This document shows positions 50,359-58,380 of a stretch of DNA of 64,000 nt, one piece after another. The notes under the pieces were generated by a model. It ran no database searches, was not told where the DNA came from, and saw only the letters and a program-made list of their open reading frames with translations. The stretch spans positions 62,001 through 126,000 of the forward strand of contig JADJVS010000016.1 of assembly GCA_016710465.1 (NCBI GenBank), written 5' to 3'. The first letter of the stretch is position 1. Every line of letters starts with the position of its first letter. Position numbers and translations under genes: made by a program. The stretch comes from Sulfuritalea sp. GTDB lineage: Bacteria > Pseudomonadota > Gammaproteobacteria > Burkholderiales > Rhodocyclaceae.

Positions 50359-51093
50359 CTAAACTACCCGTGTTTGCAGAAAGTCGCGCTCCGCGCCGTC
50401 AAGCACGACACAGGTCAGCACGCCACTGTGGTAGGCGCCGGTATCGATGCCGATGCGATTGCGTCTGTCCTCCGGCTCGCGGCTGATGCAATGTCCGTGC
50501 ACCACCACCGCCCCGTGTTCGGCGTCGGAGTTCAGGAAGGTCTTGCGGATCCAGATCAGGTCGCGCGGATTCTGCTGGTCGAGCGCGACGCCCGGCCGCA
50601 CGCCGCCATGGACGAAGAAAAAATCGCCGGCGCGGTGGCTAAGCGGCAGGCTTTCGAGGAATTCGAGCTGTTCGAATGGCATGGCGGCGGCGAAGCGGTG
50701 GCACAGCTCGCCGATGCCCGCCTCGTCGCGGCTCAGGTCATCCGACACGGTGATGCCGTAACTGGCCATTGCTTCGATGCCACCGAAATCGAGCCAATGG
50801 CGCGCAGCGGCGAATTCGCCGGCATGGGTGCGTAGCAGCAGGTCCTCGTGGTTGCCGCGCAGGGCCACGCGTTCGAAGCCCGCGGGTTGCCAGGTTCGCG
50901 CGCGCTCGACAACACCGCGTGAATCGGGGCCGCGGCTGACCAGGTCGCCGAGGTAGATCAGCAGGTGCTGGCGGGCCGGGCGAACCGCCGCGTCGGCGAG
51001 GATGCGGCGGTGCAGTTCGTCGAGCAGGTCGAGCCGACCGTGGATATCGCCGATCGCGTAGATGACAACGTCGGCCGGGGTGCGTGGCGTCAT
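50359..51093 (-). CDS. Metallophosphoesterase (PrpA/ApaH-like serine/threonine phosphatase fold)
   Basis: The 244-residue protein has all the metallophosphatase motifs: GDIHGRLDLLDEL, GDLVSRGPDS, LRGNHEDLL, FVHGG and VHGHC. The substrate may be a phosphoprotein or a dinucleoside polyphosphate. Its start overlaps the stop of the preceding gene, tying it to the tail of the phenol operon. Confidence 0.88.
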   Translation of the reverse strand: MTPRTPADVVIYAIGDIHGRLDLLDELHRRILADAAVRPARQHLLIYLGDLVSRGPDSRGVVERARTWQPAGFERVALRGNHEDLLLRTHAGEFAAARHWLDFGGIEAMASYGITVSDDLSRDEAGIGELCHRFAAAMPFEQLEFLESLPLSHRAGDFFFVHGGVRPGVALDQQNPRDLIWIRKTFLNSDAEHGAVVVHGHCISREPEDRRNRIGIDTGAYHSGVLTCVVLDGAERDFLQTRVV

Positions 51094-51551
51094 TCGGCCA
51101 TGTCGCGCATCTCCGCGTAGACCGCCGCTTCCATGGCCAGCATGGCCGCGCGCTGCTCGGCCGGCCATTCGTACATCAGCGCCGTGGTGCTGACGCCGGT
51201 CCAGGATTGGTCCTTGGCGCCCATCACATCCATTTCCCAGATCATGATCGCGTAGGGCGCGGCGGCATCGATGCGATCCTTGAGCAGACGCGACTTGCCC
51301 TTGACCAAAAAGCTCACGTCGCCCGGGCCGATGACCTGGATCGAGGCCAGGCCGGAGCGTTGCAGATTGCTCAGCGACGAGCCGCCGACATCGACGGCGA
51401 AGCGGATGCGCTTGTCGTCGAGCGCGATGGCCCAGGTATAGGCCGAGGTGGCGTAGCCATCGGCGCCGCTGCTCAGGAGCAGGGCGGGGGCGCCAGGCCG
51501 CAGGTAGCCGAGCAGCTTCGCCGGTAGCGTGGGGGTGATGTTGCCTATCAT
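51090..51551 (-). CDS. Pyridoxamine 5'-phosphate oxidase-fold (split-barrel flavin) protein
   Basis: The 153-residue protein has the split-barrel pattern: PALLLSSGADGYATSAYTWA, RIRFAVDVGGSSLSNLQRSG and SIQVIGPGDVSFLVKGKSRL. Such proteins bind FMN or F420 and are oxidoreductases or flavin carriers. GAGGAGA precedes the ATG. It follows the Nudix gene by 22 bases and overlaps the phosphoesterase gene, within the flavin-rich tail of the phenol operon. Confidence 0.75.
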   Translation of the reverse strand: MIGNITPTLPAKLLGYLRPGAPALLLSSGADGYATSAYTWAIALDDKRIRFAVDVGGSSLSNLQRSGLASIQVIGPGDVSFLVKGKSRLLKDRIDAAAPYAIMIWEMDVMGAKDQSWTGVSTTALMYEWPAEQRAAMLAMEAAVYAEMRDMAE

Positions 51552-51573
51552 GGTGTTCTCCTCGTTAAGTGGT

Positions 51574-52089
51574 TCAAGCATGGGTTGGCCGCCAGTCGCG
51601 CAACGTGGTTGAAACCACGCCGTGGAACCAGAGGTCGGTGACGGTGCCGTCGTGGGGCGGCGGTTGGCGTGGCAGCATGTCCGGCGCGAACAGCCGCGCA
51701 TCGCTGGCGTCATCCCCGGCGCACAGCGCGCCGCCGATGGAATGGGCGGCATAGGCGATGATCAGCACATCGACATCGGCTCGGGAATGCACGCCGAGCA
51801 GACCCTGGAGTTCAATCCGCAGGCCGCATTCCTCCTCGGCTTCGCGCATCACGGCATCCGGCACCGATTCGCCGCACTCGACGTAACCGGCGGGCGGCGC
51901 CCAGAAGCCGGCCAGCGGGGCTTCGCGGCGACGGATCAACACCAGTTCTCCGTCGTGTTCGATCAGGGCCATGCCGACTGGCGCCGGGTTGCGCCAGAGC
52001 ACGAAACCGCAGGCCGGGCAGCGTGGTCGCTCCTTGCCGTTGATCATCGCCGGAGACATCGGCGTTGCACATTGGCCGCAGAAGCTCAT
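51574..52089 (-). CDS. Nudix hydrolase with N-terminal zinc ribbon
   Basis: The 171-residue protein begins with a zinc ribbon (CGQCATPM, CPACGF), as in NudC-type proteins. It carries a full Nudix box (GYVECGESVPDAVMREAEEE, then CGL). It hydrolyses a nucleoside or prenyl diphosphate. The gene start overlaps the riboflavin kinase stop (ATGA), so it is translated with it. In this setting a role in flavin or dimethylallyl diphosphate metabolism is possible but unproven. Confidence 0.87.
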   Translation of the reverse strand: MSFCGQCATPMSPAMINGKERPRCPACGFVLWRNPAPVGMALIEHDGELVLIRRREAPLAGFWAPPAGYVECGESVPDAVMREAEEECGLRIELQGLLGVHSRADVDVLIIAYAAHSIGGALCAGDDASDARLFAPDMLPRQPPPHDGTVTDLWFHGVVSTTLRDWRPTHA

Positions 52090-52487
52090 GCGATCAGCAT
52101 TTGCAGCGTGACGCAGTCGCCGTCGGAGAGGCGCAGGGCGTCGCGCACCGCGACAGGGGCGATGATCTCCAGCTTGTCGGCGGGATAGTCGGGTACCGCG
52201 GGGATGACGGCAGCGCCCTGGATGCGGCCGTCGATCACCAGGGTGAAGCACTTTGCCGCGCAGAAGCCGGGCGGGGGTTCGATGGCGATGCCCGGCGCCT
52301 GTTCCATTTCAGCTCGGGCGGAATCCCAGTCGCCTCCCCTCAGGCAGAGGTTGAGTGTGCCGGGGTAGGGGGCAAAGCCGAGCTTGGCGCGAAACTGCCG
52401 GTCGACCCAGTCCAGCGCGATGAAGCCGGCGCCTTCGCCAAGCCCGCTACGCAAACAGCCTTCGAGGACCGTGGCGCCGCAGTTCAC
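52086..52487 (-). CDS. CTP-dependent riboflavin kinase (archaeal RibK/DUF120 type)
   Basis: The 133-residue protein aligns by eye with the archaeal CTP-dependent riboflavin kinases: GLGEGAGFIALDWVDRQF, the hallmark LGFAPYPGTLNLCL, DGRIQGAAVIPAV and the end KLEIIAPVAVRDALRLSDGD. The reaction is riboflavin + CTP to FMN + CDP. Bacteria normally use the unrelated RibF. It lies between the flavin prenyltransferase UbiX (4-base overlap) and a Nudix gene, so it probably supplies FMN for prenyl-FMN synthesis. Confidence 0.82.
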   Translation of the reverse strand: MNCGATVLEGCLRSGLGEGAGFIALDWVDRQFRAKLGFAPYPGTLNLCLRGGDWDSARAEMEQAPGIAIEPPPGFCAAKCFTLVIDGRIQGAAVIPAVPDYPADKLEIIAPVAVRDALRLSDGDCVTLQMLIA

Positions 52488-53077
52488 GGCGATGACTTGG
52501 CTTTTTCGCGCTCTTCGTTGCCGGTCCAGCGCTTGAATAGGTTGAGCTCGACGCCGAGGTCAAACTGGTCGAGCGCCTTGTTCACCGACTGGTCGATGAT
52601 GTCTTCCAGCGTTTTCGGCCGGTGGTAGAAAGCGGGCAGCGGCGGCACCAGCACGGCGCCGGCCTCGGTGACATTGCACATCAGGCGCAGATGGCCCAGG
52701 TGCAACGGCGTTTCGCGCAGCATTAGCACCAGCTTGCGGCGCTCCTTGAGGCAGACGTCGGCGGCGCGGACCAGCAGGTTGGTGTTGAACGAGCTTGAAA
52801 TCGCCGAGAGCGTCTTGATCGAACAAGGCGCCAGCACCATGCCGGCGTGCTTGAACGAACCCGAAGAGATGCAGGCGCCGACGTCGTTGATGTCATGGAC
52901 ATGAGTGGCCAGCTTCTTGACCTGCTCGATGCTGTAATCGGTCTCGTAGACGATGGTGCGCTTGGCAGAGTCCGACATCACCAGATGGGTCTCGATGTTC
53001 GCCTGCTGCAACACCTCCAGGATGCGCAGCCCGTAGATCGCGCCGCTTGCTCCGGAAATTCCAACGACCAGCTTCAT
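52484..53077 (-). CDS. ubiX: UbiX-type flavin prenyltransferase
   Basis: The 197-residue protein links a dimethylallyl group to FMN, making the prenyl-FMN cofactor of UbiD decarboxylases. Motifs: VVGISGASGAIYGLRILEVL (FMN phosphate loop), APCSIKTLSAISSSFNTNL, RKLVLMLRETPLHLGHLRLM and GAVLVPPLPAFY. AGGA precedes the ATG at 53077. It directly follows three UbiD-family genes in the same operon that all need its product. Confidence 0.92.
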   Translation of the reverse strand: MKLVVGISGASGAIYGLRILEVLQQANIETHLVMSDSAKRTIVYETDYSIEQVKKLATHVHDINDVGACISSGSFKHAGMVLAPCSIKTLSAISSSFNTNLLVRAADVCLKERRKLVLMLRETPLHLGHLRLMCNVTEAGAVLVPPLPAFYHRPKTLEDIIDQSVNKALDQFDLGVELNLFKRWTGNEEREKAKSSP

Positions 53078-53125
53078 CTTCCTGTCCTCGCTTGGGGGCG
53101 TGTTGCGTGACGGCGCGCGCATGGT

Positions 53126-54481
53126 TCAGCCCGAAACACACCCGAGTTCGGCCAATACGGCCCTTGCTTTTGCCACCGCGGCGGGCGGCATGTCGATCTT
53201 GTCGAAGGCCTTGCCGCTGCCGCGCGTGGCGTCGAAACCGATCTTCGAGCCGCTGCCGCCGGACGACGATGGATCAATGATATAGCCTTCGCAGCCATCG
53301 ACGACGACCGTGTCGCGCGCCGGCTGGAAGCGCGTCGACATGGCCCAGGCCACCTCGCGGGGATTGCGCGGGTCGACGTCGTCGTCGACCACGGTCAGCA
53401 CCTTGAGGCGGCGATCGAGGTTCAGGGCCAGATGGATCAGGCGCCGCACCTCATGGGGCGGGCAATTCTTCACCACCGCCACGGCGGCAAAGCTGCTGGT
53501 GCCGGGCACCAGTTCCAGGTCGATCACGCCACGCACCTGGCTTTTCAACTGGCGCAGCAGTTCGGCGCCGCCGGCAAGCTGCAGCAGGGTGTCGACGTCG
53601 GCGGTCCAGGGCACCAGCGCGGGAAAGATGAAATCGCGGCGATGGGTGATTGCGGTGACCTCGACCACCGGGCTCTCGTTCGTGAAGTAGGCGCCGGTGT
53701 TCTCGCCGAAGGGGCCTTCCGGTTCGCGCAGGCCGGGCAGCACGCGGCCTTCGATGATCACCTCGGCGCGCGCCGGGATATCCAGGTCTACGGTCAGGGC
53801 GCGAGCCAGTTCCACCGGCGCGCCGCGCAGCGAGCCGGCGACCTCCATCTTGTCCGGTCCGAGTGGACCGGTCTTGACGATTGATGCCAAAAGCATGGCC
53901 GGGTCGACGCCCAGGGCGATCGCCACCTCCAGCGATTTGCCCGTGCGCTCGGCATTCGCCAGGTAGAGCGAGAGCGGCGGGTTGGCCAGCAGGATGCCGA
54001 AGCGATTGCCGCCCTTGTACATCATGCGATGCACGCCCATGCCGCGCATCCCCGTTGCGGGATCGCGTGCCAGCACCATGCCGCAGGTGAGGAAGGGCGC
54101 GGCGTCATTGGCATGATGGGTCAGCAGCGGCAGCAGCGCGCCGACATCCGGCGGATTGTGATGCACGATCTCCTGTACCGGCACCTCGGCGGCGATTTCC
54201 GGCGCGAGCCCCCGCGCGCCGCGCTCGGCATAGACCTCGAACAGCTTGTCCTCGCTGGTTCCGAGGGCCTTCGCTGCCAGGCGACGACTTGCCAGCAGGT
54301 TGCCGGCGATGCGCACGCCGGGACGGTCGGGTACCTGCTCGAAGAGCACCGGGCGGCCCAGCGCCGCCGCCTCACGCAGCACGCCGGCAACCTCGAACTT
54401 CGGGTCAAGCGGGGCGGACACGCGCAACAGTTCGCTGCCCAGGTCGTCGAGAAATGCGCGCAAGTCGCGGTAAGTCATCAT
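53126..54481 (-). CDS. Third UbiD-family (de)carboxylase
   Basis: The 451-residue protein is a UbiD homologue distinct from PpcA and PpcB: MMTYRDLRAFLDDLGSELLR, GMGVHRMMYKGGNRFGILLA, the prenyl-FMN/catalytic region REPEGPFGENTGAYF, and the C-terminal GSGSKIGFDATRGSGKAF typical of UbiD proper. It may be a true decarboxylase, for example for 4-hydroxybenzoate or a related acid, rather than a PPC subunit. It lies after a perfect intergenic hairpin and before ubiX. The double ATG at 54481/54478 leaves the exact start open. Confidence 0.88.
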   Translation of the reverse strand: MMTYRDLRAFLDDLGSELLRVSAPLDPKFEVAGVLREAAALGRPVLFEQVPDRPGVRIAGNLLASRRLAAKALGTSEDKLFEVYAERGARGLAPEIAAEVPVQEIVHHNPPDVGALLPLLTHHANDAAPFLTCGMVLARDPATGMRGMGVHRMMYKGGNRFGILLANPPLSLYLANAERTGKSLEVAIALGVDPAMLLASIVKTGPLGPDKMEVAGSLRGAPVELARALTVDLDIPARAEVIIEGRVLPGLREPEGPFGENTGAYFTNESPVVEVTAITHRRDFIFPALVPWTADVDTLLQLAGGAELLRQLKSQVRGVIDLELVPGTSSFAAVAVVKNCPPHEVRRLIHLALNLDRRLKVLTVVDDDVDPRNPREVAWAMSTRFQPARDTVVVDGCEGYIIDPSSSGGSGSKIGFDATRGSGKAFDKIDMPPAAVAKARAVLAELGCVSG

Positions 54482-54485
54482 TCGG

Positions 54486-54519
54486 CAAGAGTCGGCGCTG
54501 GCGCCACGGCGCCAGCGCC
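54486..54519. other. Intercistronic hairpin carrying a repeated motif
   Basis: GGCGCTGGCGCC and GGCGCCAGCGCC (54494-54505 and 54508-54519) are perfectly complementary. The left part, CAAGAGTCGGCGCTGGCGCC at 54486-54505, recurs with one change at 62291-62310 upstream of ppsA, and a shorter relative lies at 2541-2560. It sits between ppcC and the third UbiD gene and may set their relative expression. Confidence 0.5.
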
Positions 54520-54537
54520 TCTCCCGCGCCTCCCTGA

Positions 54538-54792
54538 TCAGGCGTACTTGGCCGGCATGCGCTGGATTTCCTCGATCACCTTGATCGAGAATTTCGCCGC
54601 GCTCAATTGACCTCGTCCCATGCGCACCTGCAGGCGATCCGGATGCTGGTCGAGATTGGACGAGACCTGGCACCTGACGTGCTTGTAGGTGTACTTGTGG
54701 TGGCCCGGATTCAGCGTGCGGATCGACAGCGCCAGATCCTTGCCCTCGGCCAGCTCGCTCATGTCCATGACGAACACTTCCCATTGGTTCAT
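54538..54792 (-). CDS. ppcC: Phenylphosphate carboxylase gamma subunit (10 kDa)
   Basis: The 84-residue protein (NQWEVFVMDMSELAEGKDLA, GHHKYTYKHVRCQVSSNLDQ) has the size and position of the small gamma subunit of the Thauera enzyme, which is needed with alpha and beta for CO2 exchange. No general fold is recognisable. AAGGAG precedes the ATG. It lies 12 bases after ppcA. Confidence 0.85.
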   Translation of the reverse strand: MNQWEVFVMDMSELAEGKDLALSIRTLNPGHHKYTYKHVRCQVSSNLDQHPDRLQVRMGRGQLSAAKFSIKVIEEIQRMPAKYA

Positions 54793-54804
54793 TGCATCGT
54801 CTCC

Positions 54805-56262
54805 TTATTTCGTCTGGGGATAGCCGTAGGCTGTCCAGTTTGCCAGTACGCGGTCCTGGATGTCCTGGGGATAGACATTCTTGAAGCTGACCGTGGTTGG
54901 CACGTCGTTGGTCTTGTCCCAGTCCACCGGCCAGAGGCAGTCGAACAGCACCTTGGAGCCGATTGAATACTTGCGCTCATGCGGCGTGGCATAGGGGTAG
55001 AGTGGGGTGCCGGTGGTGTTCTTGTAGATGTGGATGCCGTTGGCCGGATGGCAGCGCGTGCAGAAGGCGTGATAGACCTCGTCCCAGTTATAGATGTCGG
55101 TCTGGTCGTCGACCACCATCACCATGTGGAACCAGGGACCGAGCTTGGAACCGAAGGCCAGTTGCGCGATCTGCTGGGCGATGCCGGCGTAGGTGGGTTT
55201 GACGCCGACGATCATCATGTGGTGCGTCGAGCGCGGATGCATATACACGCCGGTAATCGGGATGCCCTGGCTGCGCAGCAGCTTTTCCAGCTCCAGGCCG
55301 AGCGAGAACGAGCGCAGCAACTGGCCCTCGTCCTGCGGCACGCCCATGTTGGAGATGGTCATGGTCGCGTTGTTGCGGTAGGTGATGCAATTCACCCGGA
55401 AGGTGACGCGGAAATCGCGCGGCGAGGTGCGGTAGCCGGTGTATTCGCCGAAGGGGCCTTCCTCGACCTTGTAGTCGGGGCAGATTTCGCCCTCGATGAT
55501 GATCTCGGCATCGGCCGGCACTTCGAGGTCGTTGGTCTCGCACTTCACCAGCCGCGCTGGCTCGCCGGAGAGCATGCCGACCAGTTCCGGTTCCGGGATG
55601 GGTGAGGGCGCACAGGCCGCCATGGCCGCCAGCGGTGAAAGGCCGATGGCGGTGGCGAACGGGCAGGACAGCCCGCGCGGCAGGTAATACTCGGAGAGCT
55701 GCTTGCCGAGGTCGGAGAAGGGGAAGACCGCGCCCGACATGGTGCGCCCGTCGAACATCATCTGCCGGTACATTCCCCAGTTGACGTCGCCGCGCACCGG
55801 ATGCTTGGTCACCACCGCGTGCCAGGTGCCGACATAGCGGCCGCCGTCGCCGTCATGCACCAGCGGCACCGGCAGCTTGCACAGGTCAACGTCGGCGCCC
55901 AGCAGGATGTTTTCCTTGCAGGGCGCGTCCTTCCGGTCGACCAGCACCGGCGCGATCGGCTCGCTGTTGGTGCGCTTGAGGTATTCCTTGCCGATCTCGG
56001 GCAGGCTCGACGCCGGGTCCATGCCCAGCGAGATCGCCATGCGGCGGTAGGTGGACAGGGGCGCGCCGAAATAGGAAAAGCCTGGATAGTCCTTGATCTT
56101 CTCCATGAAGGGCGCGGCGGCGCCCAGTTCGCAGGCGCGGCGCACGATGGCGCCGGCCTCGTTTTCCCAATCCACTTCCTGCTTGATGCGTACGGCATCA
56201 CCGGCCTTGACGCAGGCCTCGATGAACTCCCGATTGCTCCTCGGTGCTGAAATTTTTGACAC
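54805..56262 (-). CDS. ppcA: Phenylphosphate carboxylase alpha subunit (UbiD family)
   Basis: The 485-residue UbiD-family subunit, starting at GTG 56262 with GGGAG upstream, contains RRMAISLGMDPASSLPEIG, EVPADAEIIIEGEICPDYKV, EEGPFGEYTGYRTSPRD and the MVVDDQTDIYNWDEV segment. With beta and gamma it carboxylates the phenolate formed from phenylphosphate at the para position, giving 4-hydroxybenzoate; prenyl-FMN and a divalent metal are expected. Alpha is assigned by length and gene order (after the HAD subunit). The alpha/beta naming could be swapped. Confidence 0.88.
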   Translation of the reverse strand: MSKISAPRSNREFIEACVKAGDAVRIKQEVDWENEAGAIVRRACELGAAAPFMEKIKDYPGFSYFGAPLSTYRRMAISLGMDPASSLPEIGKEYLKRTNSEPIAPVLVDRKDAPCKENILLGADVDLCKLPVPLVHDGDGGRYVGTWHAVVTKHPVRGDVNWGMYRQMMFDGRTMSGAVFPFSDLGKQLSEYYLPRGLSCPFATAIGLSPLAAMAACAPSPIPEPELVGMLSGEPARLVKCETNDLEVPADAEIIIEGEICPDYKVEEGPFGEYTGYRTSPRDFRVTFRVNCITYRNNATMTISNMGVPQDEGQLLRSFSLGLELEKLLRSQGIPITGVYMHPRSTHHMMIVGVKPTYAGIAQQIAQLAFGSKLGPWFHMVMVVDDQTDIYNWDEVYHAFCTRCHPANGIHIYKNTTGTPLYPYATPHERKYSIGSKVLFDCLWPVDWDKTNDVPTTVSFKNVYPQDIQDRVLANWTAYGYPQTK

Positions 56263-56303
56263 GGTCTACTCCCGGTAGGTTTGTTTGGCTCTGGGGGAAA
56301 TGC

Positions 56304-56813
56304 TCAACTGATTTTTGACAGAATCTTGTCCCACTTGTCCTGGGCCTTGAGGATCATCTCGGCCGCTTCGCGCACCGCGCCGTAGCCGCCGCGCGCCTTG
56401 GTGACGTAGGCGGCGTGCTTCTTGACGTCCTCGACCGCGTCGCCGACCGCGATCGGCAGCCCGACGCGCTTCATCATCGACAGGTCGACCAGGTCGTCGC
56501 CGACATAGGCCACCTGGGCGTCGGTGATGCCCATTTCCTTGAGCATTTCCTCGTAGGGTTCGGTCTTTTTCTTGATGCCTTCGTGAAAGCGCTTGATCTT
56601 GAGTTCCTCGGCGCGGTGGCGCACGGCGCCGGATTTCTTCGAGGTGATGATCGCCACCTCGACACCGGACATCATCAGCACCACGACGCCCATGCCGTCC
56701 TTGATGTCGAAGTTGCGCGATTCCACGCCGTTGTCGTCGATCACGATGCGGCCGTCGGTCATGACGCCATCGACGTCGAGGATCACCAGCTTGATGTCTT
56801 TTGCCTTGTCCAT
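56304..56813 (-). CDS. ppcD: Phenylphosphate carboxylase delta subunit (HAD phosphatase)
   Basis: The 169-residue HAD protein, similar to KdsC, shows motif I VILDVDGVMTDG, motif II IITSKKSG and motif IV VGDDLVDLSMMKRVGLP. In Thauera the 18-kDa subunit is required to turn phenylphosphate into the bound phenolate while the other three suffice for CO2 exchange. It lies between the two large UbiD subunits. Confidence 0.9.
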   Translation of the reverse strand: MDKAKDIKLVILDVDGVMTDGRIVIDDNGVESRNFDIKDGMGVVVLMMSGVEVAIITSKKSGAVRHRAEELKIKRFHEGIKKKTEPYEEMLKEMGITDAQVAYVGDDLVDLSMMKRVGLPIAVGDAVEDVKKHAAYVTKARGGYGAVREAAEMILKAQDKWDKILSKIS

Positions 56814-56834
56814 AATATTGTCCTTGAGGTTCGC

Positions 56835-56907
56835 GGGTCATTCCCGCGAAGGCGGGAATCCAGAAGTCGCCTGGATTCCGGGTTCCACTGCGTGGCCCCG
56901 GAATGAC
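56835..56907. repeat. Dispersed GTCATTCC-type inverted repeat between ppcB and ppcD
   Basis: A copy reading GTCATTCCCGCGAAGGCGGG faces an opposing copy ending CCCCGGAATGAC. The pair would form a large hairpin in the polycistronic mRNA between the beta and delta subunit genes. Confidence 0.8.
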
Positions 56908-56917
56908 GGCGTTGCAA

Positions 56918-58336
56918 TCAGTCGATGCCGTACTCGGCCCAGCGGCCCTTGATCTTCGCCAGCATTTCCTCGTCCATGCGCGCCTCGACCGGCTTCTGCT
57001 TCCATTCATACGGAATGCAGGCGTCCATGATGATGCGCGAGGTGGTGAGCTTGTTCGAGTCGGGATCGAGGGCCGGGTCCAGCGGCGTGGAACGGCCGCG
57101 CTTCTGGATGTCGGTGCCGCGCGCGGCGTCGTAACGGCAGGACAGCGCCCAGAACACCCGCTGCAGGTCGTCGGCCATGATGTCGTCGTCGACCGTGATG
57201 ATGCCCTTGATGCCGTAGGAACCCGTGTTGCTGCCGATCACGGCGTTGGCGACCTGGTTGGAATGGCCCGGGTACATCTGCTTGACCGAGACCACGGCCC
57301 AGAAGCGGCCGGCGGATTCCGGCAGCACGCAGACCGAACTGATGCCGGGAATCTTCATCTGTTCCAGCTCGGTCCACAGCGTGGCGGTGCGCGTGAACGC
57401 CAGCAGCATATGCACGTCGGTCACCGGGCGGCCCTGGCCGGTTGCCCACAGCACCGGGTTGTTGCGGTGGAGGATCTGCTTCACCTCCAGCGCCGGCTTG
57501 TTGATGACCTTGTGCAGTTCGTCGGTGTAGTAGCCGGTGTATTCGGCGAAGGGGCCTTCGGGACGGAAGTTGTTGGGGTCGATCTCGCCTTCGAGCACAA
57601 TCTCCGCGCCGGCCGGAACCGGCAGGCCGGTCAGCGGCGCCATGAGGAATTCGGCGGGCTGGCCGCGCACGGTGCCGGTAATGTCGAAGTCATTGGCGCC
57701 CTTGTGCATCAGCGTGCCGGCCATGAAAATCAGCGGATCGCAGCCGATCACCGCGGCGGCGGGCATTTTCTTGCCCAGCTTGGCGTACTTCTTCATGATG
57801 CGCTCGCCGCGCTTGCCCGGCAGGATCTGCACGCCGCAGGTCTTGTCGTCGAGCATCTGCATGCGGTAGGTGCCCAGATTCGTCTCGCCGGTTTCCGGGT
57901 CGCGCAGCACCAGGAACACCATGGTGCCGATGTAGCGGCCGCCGTCGAGCGGGAAGAACTTCGGCACCGGGAACATGTTGAGGTCGACCTTGTCGCCGCT
58001 GATGATGTTTTCCAGTACCGGGCCGTCCTTGACCTCATTGGCCTTGATCAGGCCTTCGGAGGTGATGGTCTTCTTCATCCAGGCCCGCGCCGATTCGCAC
58101 ATTGTGAGGTGGTGCGGCAGACCGAGCATGATGGCCAGGCGCTTGGTGGTGGCGAAGGCGCCGGTAAACACGGGCGAGGAATAGCCCTTGATGTTCTCGA
58201 ACAGCAGGGCCGGGCCCTTCTTTTCCTCCGTCAGTTTCGACACGTGGGAGATTTCGAGATTCCAGTCGACTTCGGCGGCGACCCGCTTCAGTTCGTTGGC
58301 CGCTTCGCATTGGTTGATAAAGTACCTCAGGTCCAT
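56918..58336 (-). CDS. ppcB: Phenylphosphate carboxylase beta subunit (UbiD family)
   Basis: The 472-residue UbiD-family subunit starts at 58336 (MDLRYFINQCEAANELKRV) with AGAGGAG upstream; the frame extends further but without family resemblance. It contains FFPLDGGRYIGTMVFLVLRD, the catalytic region FRPEGPFAEYTGYYT and GIKGIITVDDDIMADDLQR. It pairs with the alpha subunit. The Thauera order ppsC-beta-delta-alpha is reproduced here. Confidence 0.88.
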   Translation of the reverse strand: MDLRYFINQCEAANELKRVAAEVDWNLEISHVSKLTEEKKGPALLFENIKGYSSPVFTGAFATTKRLAIMLGLPHHLTMCESARAWMKKTITSEGLIKANEVKDGPVLENIISGDKVDLNMFPVPKFFPLDGGRYIGTMVFLVLRDPETGETNLGTYRMQMLDDKTCGVQILPGKRGERIMKKYAKLGKKMPAAAVIGCDPLIFMAGTLMHKGANDFDITGTVRGQPAEFLMAPLTGLPVPAGAEIVLEGEIDPNNFRPEGPFAEYTGYYTDELHKVINKPALEVKQILHRNNPVLWATGQGRPVTDVHMLLAFTRTATLWTELEQMKIPGISSVCVLPESAGRFWAVVSVKQMYPGHSNQVANAVIGSNTGSYGIKGIITVDDDIMADDLQRVFWALSCRYDAARGTDIQKRGRSTPLDPALDPDSNKLTTSRIIMDACIPYEWKQKPVEARMDEEMLAKIKGRWAEYGID

Positions 58337-58380
58337 CGGGGAGACTCCTCTGTTTGAAATTGCGGGGTGACGATGCCGGT

